The notes: generated from the letters alone by a model not told the origin. Shown: positions 27,492 to 36,084, counted from the stretch's first letter. The stretch: 64,000 nt of DNA from JANNBN01 sp031430595 (GCA_031430595.1 JANPBU010000028.1:124001-188000); one strand, 5' to 3'. Made by a program: numbers and translations.

Positions 27492-29480
27492 CTACTGGCC
27501 AGCAACGAGCGCTGGGGTGTTGACTTTGTCAATGCGAACCGCGCTGGCTTTGAATTCCGCAGTACCAGATTTCGGGTCGATTGCTTCGATTGTCAAGGTG
27601 TTGACATCAACCTGTTCGGGAAAGTGGTAAGTCATGAACACCAGACCGGGCCGCAACGACGCGTCAACACGAACCGGTGCCACGATTGCGCCCCGGCGAG
27701 AAGCCACCGAAACGAGTTCGCCATCTGTAATTGCAAGGCGTCGTGCGTCTTCAGGAGAGACGTCCACGGTTTCACCGAACCTGAGAGGGCTTGCGAAAGC
27801 GCCTGATTGCACGCCGGTGTTGTACGAATCAAGTCGTCGGCCCGTGGTCAGTCGAAGCGGAAATTCGTCGCTTAACGTGTCGGACGGGGGGTCGTCAATG
27901 ACAACGGAGAACGGGGCAAGACGACCACGATCCTCGCGTTCATCGGCCCAAAGGCGACCGTGAAGATACGATGGTTCGAGTGAGTCAGGTGAAGGACATG
28001 GCCATTGGATGCCGTCTAGCTCTTTCAAGCGCGCATACGACATTCCAAAATGCATTGGCGACAGGGCCCGCATTTCGTCCCAAACTGCTTCGGCGACCTC
28101 TCGTGGTGTCGACCCATACGACCATTCGTGACCGAGATGCGCGGCAAGCGACACAATGATGGCGATATCATCGCGTGCTTCACCGGGCGGGTTGAGTGCT
28201 TTGCGGGTTCGCTGAACCCGGCGTTCTGAGTTCGTTACGGTTCCTTCGCTTTCGCACCAGCTGGCAGAACCGGGAAGCACCACATCGGCAAGCTCAGCGG
28301 TCTTGGTGAGAAAAATGTCTTGCACCACGAGATGATTTAGGCCTTCGAGCAGTTGGGTAGCGTGCGACGAGTCGGCTTCTGATTGAGCCGGGTTTTCACC
28401 AATTACGTACAAGGCGCGCAGATTACCGGTACCCATAGCTTCGAACATCGCCGTGAGGTGCATGCCGTACTGATCTTGAATTTCGGTATCGGTTGACGCG
28501 AGTGACCAGGCGCTGTTGTATTTGGCGCGAACCGTGGGGTCAAGAATGTCTTGGAAACCTGGCATGCGGTTAGGGATGGCACCCATATCTCCACCGCCTT
28601 GAACGTTGTTTTGCCCCCGAAGCGGGTTAAGGCCAGCCCCGAAGCGTCCGACGTGGCCACACAGTAAAGCCAAGTTGATAAGCGCGAGTACGTTATCGAC
28701 ACCGTTGTGGTGTTCGGTGATGCCGAGTGTCCAGCACATCTGAGCTCGATGAGCACGAGCATAGGTATGGGCGAGTTGTCGGATGGCCTCAGGCGGAATG
28801 CCGGTTACTTCGCTACCTCGAGCCAACGTCCAAGGTTCAACCGAGGCAGCGTACGCCTCAAAGTCTGAGGTTGACCGCTCGATGAACGACTGGTTGGCAA
28901 GACCGGCATGGATGATCTCGCGACCAATGGTGTTTGACAACGCGATGTCGGTACCTACATGGGGCCCGACCCAGAGATCGGCCCACTGGGCTGTCTCGGT
29001 GCGGCGCGGATCGACAACAATGAGTTTGGCACCACGACGAATTCCCTTAAGCACGTGCTGGAAAAATATCGGGTGGGCGGCGCGGGCGTTCGAGCCCCAC
29101 AGCACAATGACGTCGGTGTCTTCAATCTCGGCGTAGCTCGATGTACCGCCGCCTGCTCCGAATACTGTGGCCAGACCGACCACGGAAGGAGCGTGTCAGG
29201 TGCGGTTACACGAATCAATATTGTTGGTACCGATGACCGCCCGAATGAACTTTTGGGCGATGTAGTTCATTTCGTTTGTTGACTTCGAGCACGAAAACAG
29301 CCCCACCGAATTTTTTCCGTGATCAGCCTTTGACGCGGCGAAGCCGGCCGCTGCTCGGCTGAGCGCCTCGTCCCAAGTGGCTTCACGCAATACCCCATTG
29401 TCACGAACCATGGGCGTCGTGAGACGGGTCAACGTGGAGGTTCGGAGACCTCGTGATCGGCGACGGATTGCAGATGGCAT
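27492..29480 (-). CDS. Formate dehydrogenase catalytic subunit, selenocysteine-containing (UGA at 29198-29196)
   Basis: A molybdopterin oxidoreductase of about 662 residues, read through an in-frame UGA. The upstream part (ATG 29480, GVLREATWDEALSRAA) ends NNIDSCNRT. Then comes UGA, then HAPSVVGLATVFGAGGGTSS, exactly where FdhF-type enzymes have Sec or Cys. Downstream are DPRRTETAQWADLWVG, RGQNNVQGGGDMGA and IVQDIFLTKTAELADVVLPG, and a C-terminal dinucleotide-binding domain. A SECIS-like hairpin follows the UGA. The N-terminal Fe4S4 region is absent and is supplied by the separate gene at 24721-25680. The role is oxidation of formate to CO2. The frame can also be opened from a TTG at 29510. 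Confidence 0.88.
29155..29192 (-). promoter_or_regulatory. Bacterial SECIS element (predicted)
   Basis: Immediately 3' of the UGA, the transcript can fold a lower stem GCUCC (29192-29188) with GGAGC (29159-29155) and an upper stem GUGGUC (29183-29178) with GGCCAC (29172-29167), including one G-U pair. These enclose the loop GGUCU. From memory of E. coli fdhF, its SECIS also presents GGUCU 19-23 nt after the UGA; here GGUCU occupies the same positions. Confidence 0.75.
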
Positions 29481-29510
29481 ACCCACACCATAGCGATGAA
29501 CATCTACCAA

Positions 29511-30083
29511 TTAGGGAATCGACGAGACCGCGCCACATGGCCGTCGTGAGGTTGCTGTGTGAACTCGCCCGTCGGGGCCGCAAAGTAGTCCGAAACCTGC
29601 TTTGAGAAGGGTGTTGCCGTCGGTGAGTTGGCCAAGACCCGCGAGTGCCAGCTCCCAGTTACCAAATGTCTCATCACTCAGCACAACGTCCGGAGGGCAC
29701 TCGTCACTCAGATGAAAATGCACCTGGAAAACATCTTGACGAGACCCCGCATTGACCAGCATCCAAGGGGTTTCGTATCGAGCCTGCCATTGTGCTGTTT
29801 GTTGCCAAAGCTCAGCACGAAGCTCATCGTGTCGATTGCTGGCCAGGGAGGAAATGTCTCGAATACCGCGTAACGGGACGGCGAGCAAGTGAGTCGACCC
29901 GTACACCGGGCGGGGGTGACGATACAGAGCGACCCGTTTCGAGGCGGCCAGTCGTTCCAACGGAAGTAGGCGTGAGAATCGGCCGAACATCAAACGAACT
30001 ACGGCACCGGCTGGGCGGGACCTTGCAATACCGAACGCAAATTGTCGAACTTCCACTTCCGAACCGTAGCTGGCTGAGGTCAT
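29511..30083 (-). CDS. HIT-like (histidine triad superfamily) protein
   Basis: A 190-residue protein with a HIT-like pattern. HLLAVPLRGIRDISSLA resembles the central strand-helix of HIT hydrolases, and QVHFHLSDE matches the HxHxH motif except that the first His is Gln. The catalytic triad is therefore incomplete, so nucleotide hydrolysis is uncertain. It overlaps the metallophosphoesterase by 4 nt upstream and lies 30 bp before the formate dehydrogenase, so the three genes may be one transcript. Confidence 0.55.
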   Translation of the reverse strand: MTSASYGSEVEVRQFAFGIARSRPAGAVVRLMFGRFSRLLPLERLAASKRVALYRHPRPVYGSTHLLAVPLRGIRDISSLASNRHDELRAELWQQTAQWQARYETPWMLVNAGSRQDVFQVHFHLSDECPPDVVLSDETFGNWELALAGLGQLTDGNTLLKAGFGLLCGPDGRVHTATSRRPCGAVSSIP

Positions 30084-31639
30084 CGAATGTGCGGGCGGGC
30101 AAGAAAAACGTTGCGATCGGTTGGGTGGCCATCACGATGGCGTTGACCGTCGGCTCGGTCAGCGTTGTACGCGACTTCTCGATGCCACGCCGCCAGGCCA
30201 GTTTCGTCGAGGCGTTCATGGTGGGTTCCAAGGTCATCGTGGTCGAGCACCTCAGTCCGAATTCCAATAGAGCCATCGGTCGCTTTCACAATCTCGACCG
30301 ATCGAATTTGGCATGGCCAATCGATGACCGAGGAGGTCGTAATTTCCCAGAAACCTGGAAGCCCGTCGTGAGGGTTTTGAACCGGGCGGATTCGATGAAC
30401 ATGTCGATGGCCGACTAACCAGGCAACGACGTTTCCGTAGCGAAGCAAAACCGTTTCGAGTTCGACTCCGAGGCGTCGATCGGTAGGGTCGGCGTTGCCG
30501 TAGGTGTTGTCGAGTGAAACGGCACCGTGGTGACTGGCAACGACCACGGGCCGGTCTTTGGCTTCGACAAGTCGTTGATCGAGCCAATCTAATTGTGCCT
30601 GGCCGACGCTTCCTTGGTAGTGGCCGGTCGGGTGATTGGTTTCGAGCACGATGATTCGTACGTGTTCGGTGTCGGTGATGTAGTCGCCACTACCTATTTC
30701 GCTAAAACCGTGATTTCCTGAATCAATGTGTGCACGTATGAACTCAGCTTTGTCGATCGATCGCCTGGAAGCAACTTGTGACACCTGGAAACGTGGTTGA
30801 CCTTCCGTGAAGATACCGGGGTTTTCGAGGTATGCACGCTTCGGATCATCGGGGTCGAAGCCGGTGGGCGCTCCCAAAGCCCGCCATGCTCCGGTGGCAA
30901 CGGTTTCGATAGCTGGGGTCGTAAAAACAGTTCCTTGACGCATGACGTCATGGTTTCCGAGCACCCCCAGCCAGTCCATGTTGATACCTTCGCAGTGGGC
31001 GAGTGATGAAGTGGCGTCGAGTAGGGCGGGTAGTTTCGGAAAGCCCCGTAACGCAGTCCATCGATCAACAACGTCACTTGGTTCAGGAATCCAGAACGGC
31101 CACAATCCATCACCTTCATGAGTGAAGACATGGTCGTTGGTTGCCCAGGATGCTCGTTGCGGGCCCTCGTATTTGAAACCGAAGCTTCCCCCGTCGAACA
31201 ATGCTAAGTACGCATTCAATTCGTTGCGTTGTGAATTGTCGATGTTGTCACCTGTCACGATCGCCAAATCCGCAAACTCATGACCATTTTCTGCGATTGC
31301 TCTCATGAACGCTGCAGTTCCCCACGTCGCGAGGGTGTCATGAGGGCGTGCCATATGAAGCAGTGGATGCCACTTCAGATCGTTCGACCGAGCCTCGACC
31401 CAATCAAGGCGGGCCGGTGACCCAGCATCCATCACGTGTAGATCTGTGAGATGAAGCAGGCGCAGCAAGACCTGCGAGCCTCGGCTCAGACCCAGCGGAT
31501 CGCCACCAAAGTCGTCACGAAGTTGGTAACTCTCACCCTGTTTGGTTTCTAAGGCGGCGAATTGTTCGGTCGACACGGCAGATGGGTGGTCCGCCGTCGG
31601 GCCGATGCGTTGCTGCGTTGTCGAAACCAGTCGAGTCAC
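30080..31639 (-). CDS. Metallophosphoesterase (calcineurin-like)
   Basis: A 519-residue phosphoesterase with the full dimetal motif set: LLHLTDLHVMD near 63, IVTGDNIDNS near 128, LGVLGNHDVM near 226, VVASHHGAV near 367 and VGHRHVHRI near 410. No signal peptide is evident. It resembles the long actinobacterial group annotated as TIGR03767-type. The substrate is unknown. The start is GTG at 31639. It overlaps the HIT-like gene by 4 nt, indicating coupling. Confidence 0.85.
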   Translation of the reverse strand: MTRLVSTTQQRIGPTADHPSAVSTEQFAALETKQGESYQLRDDFGGDPLGLSRGSQVLLRLLHLTDLHVMDAGSPARLDWVEARSNDLKWHPLLHMARPHDTLATWGTAAFMRAIAENGHEFADLAIVTGDNIDNSQRNELNAYLALFDGGSFGFKYEGPQRASWATNDHVFTHEGDGLWPFWIPEPSDVVDRWTALRGFPKLPALLDATSSLAHCEGINMDWLGVLGNHDVMRQGTVFTTPAIETVATGAWRALGAPTGFDPDDPKRAYLENPGIFTEGQPRFQVSQVASRRSIDKAEFIRAHIDSGNHGFSEIGSGDYITDTEHVRIIVLETNHPTGHYQGSVGQAQLDWLDQRLVEAKDRPVVVASHHGAVSLDNTYGNADPTDRRLGVELETVLLRYGNVVAWLVGHRHVHRIRPVQNPHDGLPGFWEITTSSVIDWPCQIRSVEIVKATDGSIGIRTEVLDHDDLGTHHERLDETGLAAWHREVAYNADRADGQRHRDGHPTDRNVFLARPHIR

Positions 31640-31686
31640 CCAGTCAATCTAGATCTCAGATTCGCTGTGACTTCAGGAACCCCTCG

Positions 31687-31905
31687 TTATTGCTGAATTT
31701 CGAGAAGTTCTCCGATGCCGAAATCTTGCAAATCAATTTCGGTCAGCCAACCTCTGCTTGTTGTCGTGCATGGCACCACCACAACTGCAGCTTGGCCAAA
31801 CTCGAGGACATCGTTGGACGTTACGACCACTGCCGGTCGAATGAAGCCTGGCTCGCCTCTTGCTGGCGTTCCAAAATCGATCTGGACTACGTCACCCGCA
31901 CGCAT
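31687..31905 (-). CDS. C-terminally truncated MazF-like toxin
   Basis: The 72-residue product begins with the MazF hallmark GDVVQIDFGTPARGEPGFIR and RPAVVVTSN but stops after about 70 residues, whereas MazF needs about 110. The C-terminal half, including the PK...V..V block, is missing. It is probably inactive. It overlaps a possible degenerate antitoxin frame upstream by 14 nt. Confidence 0.68.
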   Translation of the reverse strand: MRAGDVVQIDFGTPARGEPGFIRPAVVVTSNDVLEFGQAAVVVVPCTTTSRGWLTEIDLQDFGIGELLEIQQ

Positions 31906-32110
31906 CGTTCACGTCACTTGCTGAAGCGTTTAGAACCGTAAAATCATCGGGCGTCAAAGTTCCGGCACTCAATTGTTGCCCGATAATCCTCCGCCTCTCC
32001 CGGCCTACTAATGCTTCTATTTCACGCAACCGTCGGTTTCGGAAATTGAACGTAGTGAGAGCCCGGCAATCCCGACGGTGCGTCGTTATGTTGAAGCGAT
32101 CGGCGCACAC
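31892..32110 (-). CDS. Possible degenerate antitoxin upstream of truncated MazF
   Basis: A 72-codon frame overlapping the truncated mazF start by 14 nt. The stretch RRLREIEALVGRERRRIIG weakly resembles the helix of ribbon-helix-helix antitoxins, and position and overlap suit an antitoxin. The N-terminal third does not look like a domain. The assignment is tentative. Confidence 0.35.
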   Translation of the reverse strand: MCADRFNITTHRRDCRALTTFNFRNRRLREIEALVGRERRRIIGQQLSAGTLTPDDFTVLNASASDVNDACG

Positions 32111-32164
32111 CTCGAAATCACCGCAGTGTTCGACGACGGGCGCCGCATTCTTCTCGACGTATAG
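32012..32164 (+). pseudogene. 3' fragment of an XRE-family HTH regulator/antitoxin
   Basis: An open fragment following a TAA at 32009 encodes TQPSVSEIERSESPAIPTVR and then RYVEAIGAHLEITAVFDDG. These are the recognition helix and C-terminal tail of HigA-like XRE antitoxins. The 5' half is missing and there is no start codon. It lies on the opposite strand to the MazF remnant and overlaps its antitoxin frame, so the two remnants are superimposed. Confidence 0.6.
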
Positions 32165-32354
32165 GTCTTGCCCGTCCGGAACCTCGGGCTAAGCAGTTAC
32201 TACAACATCACTGGATCCGTTAAGAATCGAAATACTCAGCGCTGCGTCAGTCGTATGCATGCAAAGCATTGCAAGAGTTGATCCTTCACCTCCACTTCTG
32301 CAACACGGACCCCACTTGACGCTTCGGCGCAACGACCGAAATGTCTCGATCTAG

Positions 32355-32475
32355 CTATTCGACGTACACTTCGACTTTGAGTGGGTTTAGATCTTCGAAA
32401 TACACGGCGTAGTAGCCGTCTGGGTATCCGGCGGGGGTCATCGCGCCACCGTAGAGCGGAGTTATTCGACGACAC
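32355..32475 (-). pseudogene. C-terminal fragment of a VOC/glyoxalase-family protein
   Basis: The reverse strand encodes PLYGGAMTPAGYPDGYYAVY then FEDLNPLKVEVYVE and a stop at 32355. This is the last beta-alpha-beta unit of a vicinal-oxygen-chelate domain. No 5' part exists. On the plus strand at 32462-32506, LFDDTCGNFIPIAQ resembles the end of a second VOC protein. The interval 32165-32354 shows no recognisable gene. Confidence 0.5.
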
Positions 32476-32610
32476 CTGCGGAAATTTCATACCAATCGCA
32501 CAACAACGCGAGGCCATCGCCATCGCAACCCCGACCGCAAACAAAACTTCGACCCCAGGTGCCCCCCCAACACCGGGAAGGACTGCACGGGGACCGCTGC
32601 AGCAGTTTTG

Positions 32611-33042
32611 TTAGCTGGCGACGTCGACGGCGCTGACGATGTGGGTCGGTGTGAGTTTGACGAGCAGTTCGCCGGGGACTGCGTTGCGTGTGCCGTACTC
32701 CTCGGAGCGGTCACGACCCATGTAGCGGCCACCGATACGAGCGGCCCACTTCCGCACGAGGTCGATGCCATTGATGAGCTCGACGGTCCCTTCCACCATG
32801 ACAAACGAGAATGGCGGTCGATCGTCTTGAACGCAGATCGTTGCCGCGCCGGTACGTGCCAGATTGCGGCCCTTGATCGTGTCGGCGCCGGTGTTGAACC
32901 AGACGGCGCCATCGTCGAAGTCGATCCAGATGGGTGCCGCGTGCGGTCTGCCATCAGGGCGCACCGTGGCCAGCACCGCCGGCCGAGCTTCGGCGATGAG
33001 GAACGCTGGCCACTCCTCATCCGTCATAGATCGAGAGGCCAT
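32611..33042 (-). CDS. PPOX-class F420-dependent oxidoreductase
   Basis: A 143-residue split-barrel flavin/F420 protein. AVLATVRPDGRPHAAPIWID near 23, GRNLARTGAATICVQDD and the C-terminal LVKLTPTHIVSAVDVA match the PPOX-class F420 enzymes of actinobacteria. The substrate is unknown. ATG 33042 is chosen, although the frame is open to 33087. It is the one intact enzyme gene inside the decay zone, and it looks more GC-rich by eye than its surroundings. Confidence 0.82.
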   Translation of the reverse strand: MASRSMTDEEWPAFLIAEARPAVLATVRPDGRPHAAPIWIDFDDGAVWFNTGADTIKGRNLARTGAATICVQDDRPPFSFVMVEGTVELINGIDLVRKWAARIGGRYMGRDRSEEYGTRNAVPGELLVKLTPTHIVSAVDVAS

Positions 33043-33168
33043 GGTGATGATCTTGCCACAGCCGGTTTCAACACAGCATCCCGCCACGGGGCTGACGCCA
33101 GGACCCGAAGGGATGCGCGCAATGCCCCTACCGTCGGCTTTGTGACCGTGAGAGTCGCCAAGGAACGG

Positions 33169-33464
33169 TTATCGCTCCAGCACCTGGTGTCGAATCTTGA
33201 GTGCGCCGCAAGTATTTCGGATCCCAGGGCTATCGTCACGCGACGAGACAAGGAGACGAGCACCGAGTCGCTCAGCTGCGGCAACAGCCTCGGAGGCGAG
33301 CGTTGAAAGTCCAACATATTCGTGAACCAACTGGCCCATCCGCCATGCCAGATCGATCATGGGGATAACGGCAAAGGACTCCGGGAGTGCAATGAGGCCA
33401 GCAATCACCGTCTCGCTTTCCTTGCCGGACCACGAGTCAAGCAAAGCACCACCACCGTAACCAT
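33169..33464 (-). pseudogene. VapC-like PIN-domain toxin, frameshifted and shortened
   Basis: A start at 33464 gives MVTVVV, but the homologous continuation LLDSWSGKESETVIAGL is in another frame (from about 33444). The C-terminal part STLASEAVAAAERLGARLLV then SSRDDSPGIR matches the end of PIN nucleases. The total is about 95 residues instead of about 130, so the acidic active site is incomplete. It follows the AbrB-type antitoxin gene by 7 bp, the usual VapB-VapC order. Confidence 0.5.
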
Positions 33465-33471
33465 CGCACTC

Positions 33472-33711
33472 TTACATAAGCGCGCATACCAAAGGTTGGT
33501 GGTTGCTGCAATTCGCATAATGAACATCGGCCGGAAGAACCTGATCGAGTAGTCGCCCTGTCGCGCCAGCGGGAACTGTCAACACACCAAAGCCAAGATC
33601 GATCACGTCGACCTGTCCACCCCCACCGAGATGCCAGCGCCGCCGAACAGCAGGCGGAAGCGAGAGTTGACCAGAAGTCGACACCTTGAAACGTTCAGTC
33701 CGAGCCATCAC
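33472..33711 (-). CDS. AbrB/SpoVT-type antitoxin (VapB-like)
   Basis: A 79-residue protein beginning ERFKVSTSGQLSLPPAVRRR with the swapped-hairpin AbrB fold (QVDVIDLGFGVLTVPAG). It would bind DNA and neutralise a PIN toxin. The downstream toxin gene is broken, so this antitoxin may be an orphan. Confidence 0.72.
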   Translation of the reverse strand: MMARTERFKVSTSGQLSLPPAVRRRWHLGGGGQVDVIDLGFGVLTVPAGATGRLLDQVLPADVHYANCSNHQPLVCALM

Positions 33712-33771
33712 ACAATCACACTTGGTAAAAAGTGAAGTCTACCAAGCCAACCTCCACCAGAGTCAGCCCCT

Positions 33772-33801
33772 GCCAACTGCGGCCAACTGCGGCCAACTGC
33801 G
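33772..33801. repeat. Three perfect 10-bp tandem repeats
   Basis: GCCAACTGCG occurs three times head to tail in a non-coding stretch beyond the antitoxin. The flanking 33712-33960 interval has no gene I recognise. Confidence 0.9.
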
Positions 33802-33960
33802 GCGCTTCTGCGAACACTCACGTACGTAACCAGCACAATGCCGTCGGCCACTTCGTCGCCATAGAGTTCGCTTACCTCCTCCGGTTCGACCAGCACGGCC
33901 TCTTCGGGCAAAGTCCGAAGGGTTTGTTCCCGTGTCCACCATCTGCCCGACTGTGCCCGC

Positions 33961-34068
33961 TCCCAAAGTCAGGATGAAGCAGGTTGTCGACCATCGATTG
34001 GTTTGCCCAGACCGTCGGGTCAAGCAACGATCGCTCGCCCGCCAGGGACGCTTCGATACGATTCACCG
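33961..34068 (-). pseudogene. Fragment of a SnoaL/DUF4440-like protein
   Basis: The reverse strand encodes RIEASLAGERSLLDPTVWAN then QSMVDNLLHPDF. This is the N-terminal helix of small SnoaL-like (NTF2-fold) proteins, which continue with EFG and a beta sheet. Here the frame diverges after HPDFGSG. No complete gene remains. Confidence 0.42.
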
Positions 34069-34190
34069 GATCGGCGCCCTTCGGCGAGATGTTGGTTGCA
34101 TCCGGCGTTAGTTTCCGCTTTTCGGGTCTACTCCTGGCGCGGATGATACTTGTCGCACCATGGAACCTGCGAGGGCGGCATCGTCGTCTA

Positions 34191-34721
34191 ATGAGTATGC
34201 AGACCAAAACCAAGCCACGTTTCTTTCCCGCCACTGTTATCGGTTTGACCCTTGGGTTCGTTCTCATAGCGTCGGTTCTTGCTGCGAGCCCTTTGAACGC
34301 AAAGTCCACAAGCCCAGCCCTCAAGCTTGAGTACAGCTTCGCTGACTCGAGCATTCCTGAGGCCAGAGACCTTCGAGTGAAAATCGGCGGTTCGAAGCTC
34401 ACCATCGAAGTTTTGGGGGCCGGGAAAACAATTAAGCGATTGGAGGCAAGAATCCCACCAAAATTGCTGGCTGGCACCAGCGCTGAAGTTCAAAAACTTG
34501 TGAACGTTAAACTGACCGGGAACATATGCCCGGGCGCAGAAACAAACACTCTGGAATTCACCATCGGAAAAAAGAAGGTCAAGCGCAAATCGGCTTCATG
34601 CTCGGGGGATGACGCAGCTGCGAACAAAAAGAACAAGGAAGAGTTCTACAAAACCGAAGCACTGATGTTGCCGCTTTTCACTTTGGTTGGAGATCGAGAA
34701 ACTGCGTTCGGCACTCGGTAG
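34191..34721 (+). CDS. Secreted or membrane-anchored hypothetical protein
   Basis: A 176-residue protein with an N-terminal hydrophobic segment (residues about 14-34) ending near ASPLNAKS, consistent with a signal peptide or anchor. The mature part is basic, with two cysteines (NICPGAE; SASCSGDD) that could form a disulfide. I do not recognise the family. ATG 34191 is preferred, although the frame is open upstream. It stands alone at the edge of the decay zone. Confidence 0.55.
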   Translation: MSMQTKTKPRFFPATVIGLTLGFVLIASVLAASPLNAKSTSPALKLEYSFADSSIPEARDLRVKIGGSKLTIEVLGAGKTIKRLEARIPPKLLAGTSAEVQKLVNVKLTGNICPGAETNTLEFTIGKKKVKRKSASCSGDDAAANKKNKEEFYKTEALMLPLFTLVGDRETAFGTR

Positions 34722-34849
34722 CCGGACTGGTCTTGCTCGATCGAAATTGTTGCGAATGCACTGCGGGTCGTTGAAGTCGTGGTGGGCGATTGATACCAAA
34801 TTTGCCAAGAGTGGACATTCGTCGACATCTTTGAACTTCCGTTCTACGT

Positions 34850-35227
34850 TTACTTTGTAGAAAACCAGTAGATGGCTGGGTAGGCAAGCGCTACCAGTAT
34901 GAACACGGTTGCGATGCCGATCGGGATCTCGGGCTTCCGTCCAGCGGCAAGTTTGGGTGCGATGAATGCCACAAGCCAGATGCTTTTGTAGATGACTTGT
35001 AGCGGGATGATGAGTTTGACTGCGTTTGGCCTCGCTAGGCCGATAAATGACGCAAGCAGTATTGCAGTCCAGAGGCTCGCGACCATGAGTCTTAGCCCTT
35101 CGCTTTCGGCAACCGCATTCTGAAACACAGCAATCGTTCCTGTGGGTCGGTACATCGAAGCGCACACCGGAACAAGAATGATGATGTTGGCCATGTAGGC
35201 AATCTTGAGAGCATTAATGTGATTCAT
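34850..35227 (-). CDS. Small four-helix membrane protein
   Basis: A 125-residue protein with four hydrophobic helices (IAYMANIIILVPVCASMY; WTAILLASFIGLA; LIIPLQVIYKSIWLVAFIAP; FILVALAYPAIYW). No conserved family is recognised. Its ATG overlaps the stop of the upstream F420-enzyme fragment (ATGA). The 34722-34849 stretch downstream is without a gene. Confidence 0.6.
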   Translation of the reverse strand: MNHINALKIAYMANIIILVPVCASMYRPTGTIAVFQNAVAESEGLRLMVASLWTAILLASFIGLARPNAVKLIIPLQVIYKSIWLVAFIAPKLAAGRKPEIPIGIATVFILVALAYPAIYWFSTK

Positions 35228-35463
35228 ATGGCGGGATGCATTTGAATAATCGGTACTGATCTGGTCAGCGTTTTGAGGTAGTCGTTGTAGCCGGGGTTCG
35301 CAGCTATCGCTGCATTCCAGAGTCGATCTCGGTCTCCCGCTTTGATTTCGACTGCGTTATATGATGTCCAGGAACCATTGATTCGTATGCGTACAATCGG
35401 ATTTGCACGGACGTTTTTGACCCATGCCGGCTCGCGGTCGAGACCGGCGTTGGTTCCAAACAC
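35224..35463 (-). CDS. 5'-truncated Ddn-like (F420-dependent nitroreductase family) fragment
   Basis: The 79-residue product corresponds to the C-terminal half of the family: EPAWVKNVRANPIVRIRI then GDRDRLWNAAIAANPGYNDY. The protein at 14264-14755 shows the complete form. The N-terminal barrel is missing. GTG 35463 could still allow translation, and the stop is coupled to the next membrane-protein gene. Confidence 0.55.
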   Translation of the reverse strand: MFGTNAGLDREPAWVKNVRANPIVRIRINGSWTSYNAVEIKAGDRDRLWNAAIAANPGYNDYLKTLTRSVPIIQMHPAI

Positions 35464-35670
35464 GACCGGACCAGCCGGGTCTCCGCCGCCGCAAGGCTGG
35501 GACTCGACGCTGCCGAGTGGACCGCGAAAGAACCACTCCGCACCAAGGCTTCAACTCAACGCCGCAAGCAGGTGTTCGACAGGTTCCCCGTTCGGATCCC
35601 GTCACGAGGGCCGGTCGACATCACGAACGACTCGGGCAGCTAAACAACGAAGCGTCGACTCAGTAACTGA

Positions 35671-36084
35671 TCAGGCTTTCCAGGTGGTGCCGTCGGGGTA
35701 GTGATACTCAACCTGATCAAAGGACGCTGTCGCGAAACAGTAGAAGAGTTGCGCTAATCCGTTACCGACATTGGTTATTTCGTGCCAGGCGCTGCCCGGG
35801 ACGAAGACGGTGTCACCGGCACTGACCGTGAACAACTCGTCGTTGACGCGAACGGTGCACGTCCCGGAGATGAAGTGGTACACCTCAGCTTGCACGTGAT
35901 GGTGACGGGGCACTTCGCCGTTGACCGGCAAAAAGCAAACGCCTGTGGTCAGCTCCCTGCTCGGAGTTCGGTCGGCACTGGTCAGTGTTCTCCACGACAT
36001 GCCGTGCACGTTGCCCGCTTCCCAGGTCTCGAGCGGCGTGGTGTCGGATCGAGCGACAAAGGGACGAACTTTCGACGAACTCAT
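35671..36084 (-). CDS. Cupin-domain protein
   Basis: A 137-residue single-domain cupin. Motif 1 is present as HHHVQAEVYHFISG (HxH, Glu) and motif 2 as GDTVFVPGSAWHEITN (with the fourth ligand His). A metal site is therefore complete. Small cupins include isomerases, dioxygenases and DMSP lyases; nothing here selects among them. It appears intact despite its degenerate neighbours. Confidence 0.78.
   Translation of the reverse strand: MSSSKVRPFVARSDTTPLETWEAGNVHGMSWRTLTSADRTPSRELTTGVCFLPVNGEVPRHHHVQAEVYHFISGTCTVRVNDELFTVSAGDTVFVPGSAWHEITNVGNGLAQLFYCFATASFDQVEYHYPDGTTWKA

Noticed and set aside
29196..29198. In-frame stop in the formate dehydrogenase as evidence of a pseudogene
   Set aside because: The stop is UGA at the exact Sec/Cys position, the frame is intact on both sides and a SECIS-like hairpin follows, so selenocysteine explains it better.
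34596..35165. Long reverse-strand open frame across the secreted-protein and membrane-protein genes
   Set aside because: Its translation is rich in His, Arg and Cys without domain character, and it is antisense to or out of frame with better-supported genes.
35464..35645. Plus-strand frame ending at 35643 that could be a gene tail
   Set aside because: The peptide looks protein-like but matches no family I recognise and lacks a start; it was not supported enough to list.
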